Assembly: GCA_902595855.1 (NCBI GenBank) | Contig: CACJRY010000001.1 | Coordinates: forward strand, 1 to 64,000 | Source of the DNA: an uncultured Alphaproteobacteria bacterium | Lineage (GTDB): Bacteria; Pseudomonadota; Alphaproteobacteria; HIMB59; GCA-002718135 | Direction: 5' to 3' | DNA: 64,000 bases | In this document: positions 17,212 to 26,068 of the stretch, one piece after another | Numbering within the stretch: position 1 is the stretch's first letter | Layout: every line of letters starts with the position of its first letter | Made by a program: the position numbers and the translations under genes | Notes under the pieces: model-generated | What the model was told of the DNA's origin: nothing | What the model saw: only the letters and a program-made list of their open reading frames with translations | The model's database searches: none

Positions 17212-20165
17212 CTTCACTAAGAAAAGAAAACTACGGTAAAATTAACAGAGAAAAAGTGCTGGGCTTTAGTTGGGATAATAAAGAATATTTTGGATATGAA
17301 GGTGACTCTCTAGCCTCTGCACTATTGGCAAATGATGTTAGAATAGTTGGTAGAAGTTTTAAATATCATCGTCCACGAGGAGTAATGTCTTGTGGCGTTG
17401 AAGAGTCAGGGGCTTTAGTAACTGTTGGATCTGGAAGTAGAAGAGATCCGAATGTTCGTGCAACAACACAAGAACTTTATTCTGGATTAAATGCCTCAGG
17501 TCAAAATGCATTTCCGAATGTTAATTTTGATTTTGGAGGTGTAAATAATTATTTAAGCCGTTTTTTTGCAGCTGGTTTTTATTATAAAACATTTATGGGT
17601 CTACCTCCATTTGAATGGGGTAAGGGAACTGGAATTTGGATGGTTTTTGAAAAAATTATTCGAAAAGCAGCCGGCATGGGTAAAGCTTCTAAGGAACCTG
17701 ATCCAGATAGCTATGAACATGCTAATGATTTTTGTGATGTGCTTGTTATTGGGTCTGGTCCTGCAGGTATTGCTGCAGCTCAAGAAATAGCTAATAATAA
17801 ATTAGATGTTATTTTAATTGAACAGGACTCTTTACTTGGAGGAAATAGTTTATCTCAAAAAGATTTTGATCCTTACCTTTTAAATACTCAACTAAAAAGC
17901 AGTGGTATTAGAGTTATGCCCAGAACAACAGCCTTTGGTATTTATGATAATACTGTTGTTGGAGCGTTGGAAAGAGTAACTGATCATTTGCCTACTCCTC
18001 ATAGTAGTTTGCCCCGCCAACGTTTTTGGACAATTAGAGCAAAACATATCATTGTAGCAAGTGGTGCTCTTGAAAGACATATTGCATTTAATAACAATGA
18101 TTTACCTGGAGCAATGACTGTAAACGCATCTAAACATTATTTAAATAGATATGGTGTTTTAACTGGAAATAATATTGTCATCTCAACAAATAATGACTCT
18201 GTATATCAAACAGCTAAAGAATTGCATGAGGCAGGCTCAAAAGTTACAATTTTAGACTCAAGAGACAATGTCAATCATGATTTATCAAAAGACATTGATC
18301 TTCATTTAAATACTCTGCCATTTAGTATTAATGGTAGAAAAAAAATTGACGGTATTGATGTTTGTAAAACAACAGATCTATCAAATAAAAATACAATTAT
18401 TTGTGATCAAGTTTTAATGTCAGGAGGCTGGTCACCAATTGTTAATCTTGTGTCTCACCGAGGTATTAAACCTACATGGAATCAAGAAAACTTATGTTTC
18501 ATTCCGGGACAAATTAAAGAGAATATTTCTGTTGTAGGATCGGCAAAAGGTATTTGGGATGAAAAGAATTGCATAGAGTCAGGCTTTGTTGGTGCTAATG
18601 AAGCAATGAATACTTTTGGTATGCACAAAAAAGAAATTTCTTTTCCATCAGTAGGGGGGTGGTCAAATCCGATAGAACCTTTATTTGAAGTTAAATCAAA
18701 TAAATTTCCATCAAAAAGTTTTGTCGACTTTCAACATGATGTAACTGCTGAGGATGTAAGGTTAGCACACAGAGAAGGTTTTATCTCTGTTGAGCATTTA
18801 AAAAGATACACCACTCTAGGAATGGCAAACGACCAAGGCAAAATGGGCAATATAATTGGTTTATCTCTTATGGCGGAACAACTAGATAAAACTATTCCAC
18901 AAGTTGGAACAACAGTTTTTCGACCACCCTATACACCAGTTCCAATAGGTGCTTTAACAGGAAGAAATGTTGGAAAGCATTTTAGGCCTTTAAGAGTAAC
19001 ACCAATGCATCAATGGAATATTGATCATGGAGCAAAAATGATTGAGGTTGGTCTTTATCAAAGACCTTGGTACTACCCTAAAAAAAATGAAACATTGAGT
19101 GATTCATATATTAGGGAGACAACAATTGTTAGAAAAACAGTTGGTATTTGTGATGTGACATCACTGGGTAAAATTGCTATTCAAGGTCCTGATGCAACAG
19201 AACTCGTAAATCGTATTTACACAAACCCCTTTGCAAAACTTCCAATTGGTAAAGCACGGTATGGAATTATGTTACGCGATGATGGTATTGTGATGGATGA
19301 TGGTACGTCATGGAGACTCGGTGAAAATGAATACTTTATGACTACATCAACCGCAGCTGCTGCAAAAGTGATGTCGTGGTTAGAAGAGTTACTCCAGACA
19401 AGATGGACAGATTTAAAAGTTAATGTGACAAGCGTCTCTGAACAATGGGCAGGTGCCGCAATCGCTGGTCCAAAATCTCGAGATGTTTTGAATGAATGTG
19501 TTTTTGATGCAAGTGAAATTACAAATGATAATTTACCTTTCATGGGAGTACTACAAACTAAACTCAAAGATGGCACACCATGTAGAGTTGTTAGAATAAG
19601 TTTTTCAGGAGAGTTAGCGTACGAGATGTATATTGAGTCTGATTATGCTCATGGAATGATGGACTTATTATGGGAAAGTGCTCAAAAATATGATGGTTGT
19701 TTATATGGTCTTGAAGCTTTAGGAGCTTTAAGGGTTGAAAAAGGACATGTAACTGCTGCTGAGCTTGATGGAAGAGTAACAATTGATGATGCTGGTTTGG
19801 GAAAGATGGCATCAACAAAAAAATCCTACATTGGAAGTGCTATGAGAAAAAGAGGAGTTCTAAGTGCGGATGATAGAGACATGCTAGTTGGTTTTTTCCC
19901 TATAAATGAAAAAGAAACTTTTAATGCTGGCACAATTGTTTGTGAAAAAAATAATATTAAAGGGCAGGGCGTGGGTCGTATAACGTCAGTTACTCATTCG
20001 CCAGAGTTAGGCCATTGGATTGGAATAGGGTTTGTTAAAGGAGGTCTTGAAAAGTGGAAAGATATAACACTGATAGGTGCAGATCCAGTAAGAAACAAAC
20101 AAATGGAAATAAAAGTTGTATCACCTCATATGATTGATCCAGAAGGTAAGAGAATGTATGCTTAA
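17208..20165 (+). CDS. soxA: Sarcosine oxidase alpha subunit
   Basis: A 985-aa alpha subunit of normal length. Residues about 1-110 form the N-terminal ferredoxin-like/redox domain (RSFKYHRPRGVMSCG). An FAD/NAD-binding domain begins with VLVIGSGPAGIAAAQE (about 176-191). The C-terminal approximately 390 residues are a GcvT-like tetrahydrofolate domain (GDDGIVMDDGT-type motif, then FSGELAYEMYIES and GLEALGALRVEKGH). The subunit oxidises the sarcosine methyl group and loads the C1 unit onto THF. It is encoded between the delta and gamma subunits with short overlaps on both sides. Confidence 0.94.
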   Translation: MTSLRKENYGKINREKVLGFSWDNKEYFGYEGDSLASALLANDVRIVGRSFKYHRPRGVMSCGVEESGALVTVGSGSRRDPNVRATTQELYSGLNASGQNAFPNVNFDFGGVNNYLSRFFAAGFYYKTFMGLPPFEWGKGTGIWMVFEKIIRKAAGMGKASKEPDPDSYEHANDFCDVLVIGSGPAGIAAAQEIANNKLDVILIEQDSLLGGNSLSQKDFDPYLLNTQLKSSGIRVMPRTTAFGIYDNTVVGALERVTDHLPTPHSSLPRQRFWTIRAKHIIVASGALERHIAFNNNDLPGAMTVNASKHYLNRYGVLTGNNIVISTNNDSVYQTAKELHEAGSKVTILDSRDNVNHDLSKDIDLHLNTLPFSINGRKKIDGIDVCKTTDLSNKNTIICDQVLMSGGWSPIVNLVSHRGIKPTWNQENLCFIPGQIKENISVVGSAKGIWDEKNCIESGFVGANEAMNTFGMHKKEISFPSVGGWSNPIEPLFEVKSNKFPSKSFVDFQHDVTAEDVRLAHREGFISVEHLKRYTTLGMANDQGKMGNIIGLSLMAEQLDKTIPQVGTTVFRPPYTPVPIGALTGRNVGKHFRPLRVTPMHQWNIDHGAKMIEVGLYQRPWYYPKKNETLSDSYIRETTIVRKTVGICDVTSLGKIAIQGPDATELVNRIYTNPFAKLPIGKARYGIMLRDDGIVMDDGTSWRLGENEYFMTTSTAAAAKVMSWLEELLQTRWTDLKVNVTSVSEQWAGAAIAGPKSRDVLNECVFDASEITNDNLPFMGVLQTKLKDGTPCRVVRISFSGELAYEMYIESDYAHGMMDLLWESAQKYDGCLYGLEALGALRVEKGHVTAAELDGRVTIDDAGLGKMASTKKSYIGSAMRKRGVLSADDRDMLVGFFPINEKETFNAGTIVCEKNNIKGQGVGRITSVTHSPELGHWIGIGFVKGGLEKWKDITLIGADPVRNKQMEIKVVSPHMIDPEGKRMYA

Positions 20166-20724
20166 TAGAAATTCAGCAATTATAGAAAAGTATAATACTG
20201 GAAAATATCCGTTTGAAGATAATATTGAAATTATATTTTTTGAAAACTGCAATCTTATAATTCAACAAATTGCTGCATGGCCTGATGAAATATCAAATGT
20301 AGATAAGTTTTTTTCTGATCAATTAGGAGTTCAAAAAAATATTGATTTTAATAGAGGAAAAATTCTAAACAACAATTCACTATGGAGAATGGAACCTTCT
20401 AAATGGTGGTTATTAGGCAGTACAATAAATTTGCCAGAGAATCTCGGAACATCACTTGAGCTATCTCACGCTTTTACCTCAATTACAATTAAAGGTGCAA
20501 AAAGTGACATCTTACTTAATAGACATTTACCTCTTGATCTACGATTAGATAATTTTCCAATATATTCATCAGCAAGTTCAGCAATTCACCATGTAAGTGT
20601 CAAACTTTTTAGACTTAGTGAGAAAGAATTTAAACTTTTTATTCCTAGAGGTTTCGCTTTATCTATTTGGGAAATTTTGCTCGAGACAGCTTCTCAATTT
20701 GGTTATGAAATAATAGACAGTTAA
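20158..20724 (+). CDS. soxG: Sarcosine oxidase gamma subunit
   Basis: A 188-aa gamma subunit, the least conserved chain of the complex. The track start at 20134 lies within soxA. The ATG at 20158, which overlaps the soxA stop by 8 bases, gives MLNRNSAIIEKY and is preferred. The protein is related to the GcvT/YgfZ fold without catalytic residues, as in other gamma subunits. It shows LELSHAFTSITIKG and the C-terminal IPRGFALSIWEILLETA stretch typical of SoxG. It is the last gene of the operon; 42 bases separate it from doeA, which may be cotranscribed. Confidence 0.88.
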   Translation: MLNRNSAIIEKYNTGKYPFEDNIEIIFFENCNLIIQQIAAWPDEISNVDKFFSDQLGVQKNIDFNRGKILNNNSLWRMEPSKWWLLGSTINLPENLGTSLELSHAFTSITIKGAKSDILLNRHLPLDLRLDNFPIYSSASSAIHHVSVKLFRLSEKEFKLFIPRGFALSIWEILLETASQFGYEIIDS

Positions 20725-20766
20725 AGTTATTAGACATTATTCTTTTTCCATACTAAACATTTATTT

Positions 20767-21942
20767 ATGATTTTTACTAAGGAAGAATATTTATCCAGAT
20801 TATCAAAAGTAAAAAATATAATGGTTCAAAAGAATATGGATGTAATCATCCTGACCGATCCATCAAATATGAATTATTTAACTGGTTATGATGGTTGGTC
20901 TTTTTATGTTCCACAAGGAATAATTGTGGCTTTAGACTTGAGTGAACCAATATGGTTTGGAAGGAGACAAGATTCTAAAGGAGCAAAGGTAACAACTTAC
21001 CTTCAAGATAAAAATATTATTTATTATCCTGAGGATTTTATTCAAGCACCACCAAGACATCCTTATGATTTTGTATCATCTTTTATTCATGAAAATAATT
21101 GGGCGAACAAAAATATAGGGGTTGAAATGGATGCCTATTATTACACTGCAGAGAATCATTACAGATTAACATCAACCTGTCCTAATGTTAATTTTAGTGA
21201 TGCAACACTTTTAGTGAACTGGATAAGATTAATTAAGTCCGAAAATGAAATAAATTATATGAAAGAAGGAGCTAAACTTGTTGAAACTGGAATGATGACA
21301 GCATACGAAAATATTAAGCCTGGAGTTAAACAGAGTTATGTTGCTGGAAAAATCCAAAATAGTCTTATCGGTGGAAATGAAGAAATTAATATAGGTGGAG
21401 AATATGCAGGTTTAACAACTATTTTAGCAAGTGGAGTTTCTGCATCAGCCTCACATTTAACACCCAAAGATAATTTATTTAATAATAATGAGGGTACCAT
21501 TATTGAGTTAGCGGGTGTTAAGCATCGATATCACTGTCCCTTATCTAGAACTGTTTATTGTGGAAATCCTGACTCAAAAATTTCAGATACCATGAAAATA
21601 ACCAATGAGGGAGTGGAGCAAGCAATTTCTACTATTAAACCTGGTAAAACAGCTCACGATGTTGCTGTTGCTTTTTGGTCAGTCTTAGAAAAAAATGGTA
21701 TCGAAAAAGACTCGCGCCTTGGTTATGCTATAGGAGTTGGGTATCCTCCTGATTGGGGAGAGCACACTATGTCTATCAGAAAAAACGATATGACGATATT
21801 GCAACCCAATGTTACGTTTCATATGATTGCAGGAATGTGGATGGATACTTGGGGTTTGGAAGTTAGTGAGTCAATTAATGTGACAGAGAATGGATGTGAG
21901 CTTTTATGTAATCTTTCAAGGGATTTACATATAGTAAACTAA
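20767..21942 (+). CDS. doeA: Ectoine hydrolase
   Basis: A 391-aa M24-fold enzyme strongly resembling ectoine hydrolase (DoeA/EutD), which opens the ectoine ring to N-acetyl-2,4-diaminobutyrate. Diagnostic stretches recalled from Halomonas DoeA are present in order: TDPSNMNYLTGYDGWSFYV near the start, WFGRRQDSKGA, ASHLTPKD, AGVKHRYHCPLSRTVY, GYPPDWGEHTMS and WGLEVSESI near the C-terminus. Like DoeA it lacks the canonical dimetal ligands of M24 aminopeptidases. It follows sarcosine oxidase rather than the eutABC operon 11 kb upstream, so the pathway is split over two loci. Length is normal for the family. Confidence 0.88.
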   Translation: MIFTKEEYLSRLSKVKNIMVQKNMDVIILTDPSNMNYLTGYDGWSFYVPQGIIVALDLSEPIWFGRRQDSKGAKVTTYLQDKNIIYYPEDFIQAPPRHPYDFVSSFIHENNWANKNIGVEMDAYYYTAENHYRLTSTCPNVNFSDATLLVNWIRLIKSENEINYMKEGAKLVETGMMTAYENIKPGVKQSYVAGKIQNSLIGGNEEINIGGEYAGLTTILASGVSASASHLTPKDNLFNNNEGTIIELAGVKHRYHCPLSRTVYCGNPDSKISDTMKITNEGVEQAISTIKPGKTAHDVAVAFWSVLEKNGIEKDSRLGYAIGVGYPPDWGEHTMSIRKNDMTILQPNVTFHMIAGMWMDTWGLEVSESINVTENGCELLCNLSRDLHIVN

Positions 21943-21970
21943 TATATTGTGAATTAGTATATTTAACTCA

Positions 21971-21999
21971 TTGACAAATCAAAGCTGAATTGTTTTAAA
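21971..21999 (+). promoter_or_regulatory. Possible sigma70-type promoter of the flavocytochrome c genes
   Basis: A perfect TTGACA (21971-21976), a 17-base spacer and TTTAAA (21994-21999). The expected transcript start falls on or just before the ATG at 22008, and there is no Shine-Dalgarno sequence, so the message may be leaderless. This is inferred from sequence only. Confidence 0.4.
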
Positions 22000-22007
22000 T
22001 TATAAAT

Positions 22008-22334
22008 ATGAAAAAATTATTATTTGTTATTTTTTTACTAACATTTTTTTGCAAATTTGCATTTTCAGATGAACAACAAATTATTGCAATGGGTGATATT
22101 GAATATGGAGAATATCTAGGTGCTGAATGTGTGTCATGTCATCAACAGAAAGGAGCAAGTGAAGGTATTCCTGCAATTCATGGTATGGATGCAGAGGTTT
22201 TCGTTGCATTAATGCTTGCTTACAGAGCAAAAGAGATGGAGAATCCTGTTATGAGAATGATCGCTGGGAGACTTAATGATGAACAAATTGGCTCTTTAGC
22301 TCTTTATTTTAGTCAATTAGAACCGCCAAAATAA
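22008..22334 (+). CDS. Periplasmic monohaem cytochrome c, sulfide dehydrogenase subunit type
   Basis: A 108-aa secreted cytochrome. The signal peptide (LLFVIFLLTFFCKFAFS) is followed by one haem-binding CVSCH motif (about 43-47) and a possible axial Met in NPVMRMIAGRL. It lies 66 bases before the flavocytochrome c flavoprotein gene and is best read as its electron-accepting haem subunit (FccA/SoxE type). It passes electrons from sulfide oxidation to the respiratory chain. Many FccA proteins have two haems; this one has a single CxxCH, so it is a short form. The ATG is fixed by the signal peptide, although no ribosome binding site is visible. Confidence 0.78.
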   Translation: MKKLLFVIFLLTFFCKFAFSDEQQIIAMGDIEYGEYLGAECVSCHQQKGASEGIPAIHGMDAEVFVALMLAYRAKEMENPVMRMIAGRLNDEQIGSLALYFSQLEPPK

Positions 22335-22400
22335 TCATTTTTCTTTTACTTACTCTTAAAAGCTGATAACATCTTTATAGTCATTTACAGGGAGGACAAA

Positions 22401-23666
22401 ATGTCAAAAATTTCAAGACGTGCTTTTACAGGTCTTGCTGCTGCCTCAGTTGGAACGCTTGCATTTCCATCAATTTCACTTGGTGCTGTACCAAAAGTTG
22501 TAGTTATTGGAGGCGGAGCAGGTGGTGCAACCGCAGCAAGATATATTGCGAAAGACTCTGGTGGCGCAGTTCATGTTACACTAGTTGAGGCTTCAAAGCG
22601 ATACTACACATGTTTTTTTTCTAATATTTATTTAGGTGGATTTAGAAATTACGCTTCCATAGGACATAATTACTATGGGCTAGCTGTAAACCAAGGTGTT
22701 AACGTAGTTCATGAGTGGGCTGTTTCTGTTGATGCAGTTGCTAGAAAGGTCAAATTAGGTTCTGGGGAACATCTTTCGTATGATAAACTTGTTATTTCAC
22801 CAGGTATTGATCTTAAATATGATAAGATTAATGGATACTCTGCTGCAGTCCAAGATAAAATGCCTCATGCATGGAAGTCAGGTACACAGGTTCAGTTATT
22901 GAGAAATCAGGTTATGAACATGAAACAAGGTGGAACTTTTGTAATGGTTCCTCCACCTAATCCATATAGATGTCCACCTGGACCATATGAAAGAGTGTCT
23001 ATGATTGCTCATCAATTTAAACAATCTAATCCTACAGGAAAAATCGTTATCTTAGACCCTAAACCTAAATTTTCTAAACAAGGTTTATTTGAGGCAGGAT
23101 GGCAAAAACATTATCCAGGCATGATAGAGTGGATTAGTTCAGAGGATCATGGCGGGCTTAAAAATGTAAATGCTTCTACAATGGAGTTTGAAACAGATTT
23201 AGATACATTTAAAGCTGACGCTGCATGTGTTGTCCCAGCTCAAAGAGCTGGTGCTATTGCAATGGCAGCAGGCGTTAACAATGGTGATTGGTGTCCTATT
23301 GTTCCTGCATCTATGCAATCTCAAGCAGATGAAAATATTTATGTTTTAGGTGATGCATCTGTAGCTAAATCAATGCCTAAGTCAGGTTTTTCAGCAAACA
23401 GCCAAGCCAAAGTAGCAGCTAATCATATCAGAGGTGCTTTGACAGGAAGTAAAGTATTTGATGCTCGTTATTCAAATACCTGCTGGTCACTAATTGCTCC
23501 TGATGATGATGTTAAAGTTGGAGCAAGTTATGTTGCTGGTGCAGAAGCTATTGATGTTGAAAGTAAATTTATTTCACAAGCTGATGACACTAGTGAAACA
23601 AGAGCAGCTAACTATCAAGAATCTATAGATTGGTACAATGGTATGACTGCTGATATGTTTTCTTAA
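22401..23666 (+). CDS. fccB: Flavocytochrome c sulfide dehydrogenase, flavoprotein subunit
   Basis: A 421-aa FAD protein that oxidises sulfide (or Sox-bound sulfane sulfur) in the periplasm; in Sox clusters it is named SoxF. A Tat signal (SRRAFTGLAAASVG) is followed by the FAD motif VVIGGGAGGATAARY (33-47). The YRCPPGPYERVS motif holds one of the redox-active cysteines, and a C-terminal FCSD flavin-binding domain contains NTCWSLIAP. A strong GGGAGGA site lies 7 bases before the ATG. A hairpin terminator follows and is shared with the convergent soxB. Its presence suggests that sulfide, besides thiosulfate, is used. Confidence 0.9.
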   Translation: MSKISRRAFTGLAAASVGTLAFPSISLGAVPKVVVIGGGAGGATAARYIAKDSGGAVHVTLVEASKRYYTCFFSNIYLGGFRNYASIGHNYYGLAVNQGVNVVHEWAVSVDAVARKVKLGSGEHLSYDKLVISPGIDLKYDKINGYSAAVQDKMPHAWKSGTQVQLLRNQVMNMKQGGTFVMVPPPNPYRCPPGPYERVSMIAHQFKQSNPTGKIVILDPKPKFSKQGLFEAGWQKHYPGMIEWISSEDHGGLKNVNASTMEFETDLDTFKADAACVVPAQRAGAIAMAAGVNNGDWCPIVPASMQSQADENIYVLGDASVAKSMPKSGFSANSQAKVAANHIRGALTGSKVFDARYSNTCWSLIAPDDDVKVGASYVAGAEAIDVESKFISQADDTSETRAANYQESIDWYNGMTADMFS

Positions 23667-23690
23667 AACTTTTAATTAATAGAGACAAAT

Positions 23691-23713
23691 AAAGGCGGCT
23701 ACTAGCCGCCTTT
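23691..23713. terminator. Bidirectional intrinsic terminator between fccB and soxB
   Basis: A perfect 10-bp stem (AAAGGCGGCT / AGCCGCCTTT) with a 3-base loop and T-rich flanks on the plus side. It abuts the stop codon of the convergent soxB and ends both transcripts. Confidence 0.9.
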
Positions 23714-25399
23714 TTAAATTCCCTTCACTGTTACTGGATTATTATATTTTGGTTTAATAATTTTTTCATTTGATACATAATTTTCTAACAATTTATAAAT
23801 AGGAGGTCCTTCAACTTCAGGATTTATTGATCCCCAACCTCCAACAGTATATTTTTTTTGCGACTCAATTTTTTCACCATTAGATAATTTTAAATCATTT
23901 ATTCGATTTCCCATTGTGTTCTTAGGCTGGCAAGTATAAGTCATTCCTCCAACTCTAACCATATCCCCTCCTTGTTGGAAAAAAGGGTCTGGATTAAATA
24001 TGTTATCACATACGTCTTCTAAAAGATTTTTTATAGTCTCACCACTCATCTCAGTTCTATATACTTCTGGATAATTCATTGAAGTTTGCGAATAAATATC
24101 ATCAATAGTTATCTTTTGACCTGGCAATAAAGTTGTTCCCCATCTAAAGCCTGGGCTTAATGAAATTTCGGTATCTCTTTCCTGAATAATTGCATCACAT
24201 ATAACACTATCCCAAGGTCCACCAAAATTACCTCTTCTGTAAAGTAAAGTTTCAGCTGCTCCTACGACACGGTTACATTCTTCTTCATATGGTTCTCTAA
24301 TTTTATCAATCAATTGCGTCATTTCTGGATCAGGCTGAATTACATCTGAAAAAATCGGTATTAAATTTGATGAGAAATCAACAACTCTGCCATTGTCGAC
24401 TTTTAAGTCAATCCTTCCTAAATATTTACCATGAGATCCAGATGAAAGAAGTAAAGTATTTTTAATCTTAATTGCTCTTGGAATAGCATCATGAGTATGT
24501 CCAGTTAACACAACATCAACATTATCTAGAATAGACGCTAATTTCTGATCTACATCGAACCCATTATGCGATAATAAAACCACTACTTCAGCACCATTCT
24601 TTTTTGCTTTATTTATATTTTTTTGAATGATTTCTGGTCTTATTCCAAAAGACCAACCCTCAACTAAGTATCTTGGATTAGCAATAGGAGTATATGGGAA
24701 GTGTTGTCCTATAACCGCAATTTTAACACCCCCTTTTTCAAAATAAGATGTACTTTCAAAGACAGGTTCATCCCATTCTGTATCAAAAACATTTCCACCA
24801 AGAAATGGAAAATCTATTTTATCAATTAGTTCACTGAGACGATCCTGGCCAAGTGTAAACTCCCAATGACCTACCATAGCGTCTGGCTTTAAGAGGTTCA
24901 TTGCTTCTAACATATCTTCCCCTTGAGTTTTTAAAGAAGTGTATGAACCTTGCCATGTGTCACCACCATCTAATAAAAGTACTTTGTCTTCTCCTCTTTC
25001 AGCCCTGATGTTTTTAATCAAGCTAGCTGTTCTATCTAATCCTCCCAGTTTGCCATACTCTCTAGCTAATGGAATGTAGTCCAGCATAGTATGTGCGTAT
25101 GCAAGTGGTGTGTTGGGCTCAATGCCAAAATAATCTAAAAAAACTTTTCCAACAAGATGAGGAGGAATGCCTTCGTATTTTCCAATGCCAAAATTTTCTG
25201 ATGGTGGTCTAAAAAAAACAGGTTTAAGTTGACCATGTATATCAGTTATATGCAGTAGAGTAATTTGACCTTTTGAGTCAAATTTTAAAAGATCATTTTC
25301 AGAAATTGCTTGTTTAGCGGCAACTGTGCTCCAACTTTTCCCCCCAATCAACATTGCTGTAATTGTAGCTAATTGAAGAAATTCTCGCCTCGATTGCAT
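23714..25399 (-). CDS. soxB: Sulfur oxidation thiosulfohydrolase SoxB
   Basis: A 561-aa periplasmic SoxB that hydrolyses the sulfone group from SoxY-bound thiosulfate as sulfate. A Tat signal (SRREFLQLATITA) leads into a 5'-nucleotidase-like dimetal phosphoesterase domain with LLHITDIHGQLKP, LLDGGDTWQGSYT, GHWEFTLG, LLSHNGFDVD and LTGHTHDAIP. The HWEFT form is the SoxB version of the NHEFD motif of nucleotidases and supports SoxB over a nucleotidase. The C-terminal domain is complete. It lies 30 bases downstream of soxD as the last gene of the minus-strand sox operon. Confidence 0.94.
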   Translation of the reverse strand: MQSRREFLQLATITAMLIGGKSWSTVAAKQAISENDLLKFDSKGQITLLHITDIHGQLKPVFFRPPSENFGIGKYEGIPPHLVGKVFLDYFGIEPNTPLAYAHTMLDYIPLAREYGKLGGLDRTASLIKNIRAERGEDKVLLLDGGDTWQGSYTSLKTQGEDMLEAMNLLKPDAMVGHWEFTLGQDRLSELIDKIDFPFLGGNVFDTEWDEPVFESTSYFEKGGVKIAVIGQHFPYTPIANPRYLVEGWSFGIRPEIIQKNINKAKKNGAEVVVLLSHNGFDVDQKLASILDNVDVVLTGHTHDAIPRAIKIKNTLLLSSGSHGKYLGRIDLKVDNGRVVDFSSNLIPIFSDVIQPDPEMTQLIDKIREPYEEECNRVVGAAETLLYRRGNFGGPWDSVICDAIIQERDTEISLSPGFRWGTTLLPGQKITIDDIYSQTSMNYPEVYRTEMSGETIKNLLEDVCDNIFNPDPFFQQGGDMVRVGGMTYTCQPKNTMGNRINDLKLSNGEKIESQKKYTVGGWGSINPEVEGPPIYKLLENYVSNEKIIKPKYNNPVTVKGI

Positions 25400-25429
25400 T
25401 ATGTTACTCTAAATAATTACCTTTAATAA

Positions 25430-26068
25430 CTATTCGTCTTCTGGAGTTACATCAATATCTCTAGCTTTTCCAATAATATTTGTAGATACTTGACAATTAG
25501 TCATACAAGGATTCCCATGTGTATTCACGATGTCTGGTCTTGGATCAGGTAATAAAAAACCATCTTTATTTGGCATCTCTATTTCACCAATATTTTTATC
25601 TGATAAAACAAAATCTTCTTCGATTATGTCACCCATATATAGAAGATAGGCTACAATTTCATACGTTTCATCATAAGATAGGGATTGAGCTTCACCATAA
25701 GGCATTGCTCTATAAATGTAATCAAAGATTGTAGAAGCAAAGGGCCAGTAACTTGTAGTAGTTTTCTCTGGATCATGTGAAGCTAAACTCCCCTCACCTC
25801 CAACGAGAGGAGGCCACCTATCTGCCCCTTCACCAAAATCACCATGGCATGCTGCACATACTTCAGCATATATTTCCTCTCCAGAAAAAGCAGTCCCACT
25901 TCCAATTGGTGCGCCAAACCCATCAGGCCTTACATCAATATCCCATCCTGCCACTTCTTCAGAAGAAGCAATCTGCCCTAAATTGAATTTTCTATCACTA
26001 GCTGTAGCTGTATTTGCTATAAATATTATTAATGAAAAGCCTAGTATGCATCTAGCCAAGCCTAACAT
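25430..26068 (-). CDS. soxD: Sulfite dehydrogenase cytochrome subunit SoxD (short form)
   Basis: A 212-aa c-type cytochrome that takes electrons from SoxC. The track start (26083) is deep inside soxC. The ATG at 26068, preceded by GGAAAGG at a good distance, gives MLGLARCILGF and a proper signal peptide, overlapping soxC by 17 bases. The SoxD hallmark AGWDIDVRPDGFGAP precedes the single haem motif CAACH. Classical two-domain SoxD is nearly twice as long; this form lacks the second cytochrome domain, although a C-terminal HGNPCMTNCQ Cys pair remains. Confidence 0.88.
   Translation of the reverse strand: MLGLARCILGFSLIIFIANTATASDRKFNLGQIASSEEVAGWDIDVRPDGFGAPIGSGTAFSGEEIYAEVCAACHGDFGEGADRWPPLVGGEGSLASHDPEKTTTSYWPFASTIFDYIYRAMPYGEAQSLSYDETYEIVAYLLYMGDIIEEDFVLSDKNIGEIEMPNKDGFLLPDPRPDIVNTHGNPCMTNCQVSTNIIGKARDIDVTPEDE

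Noticed and set aside
25430-26068. Considering the cytochrome as SoxX or SoxA to complete the Sox system
   Set aside because: The AGWDIDVRPDG motif and position after soxC identify it as SoxD.
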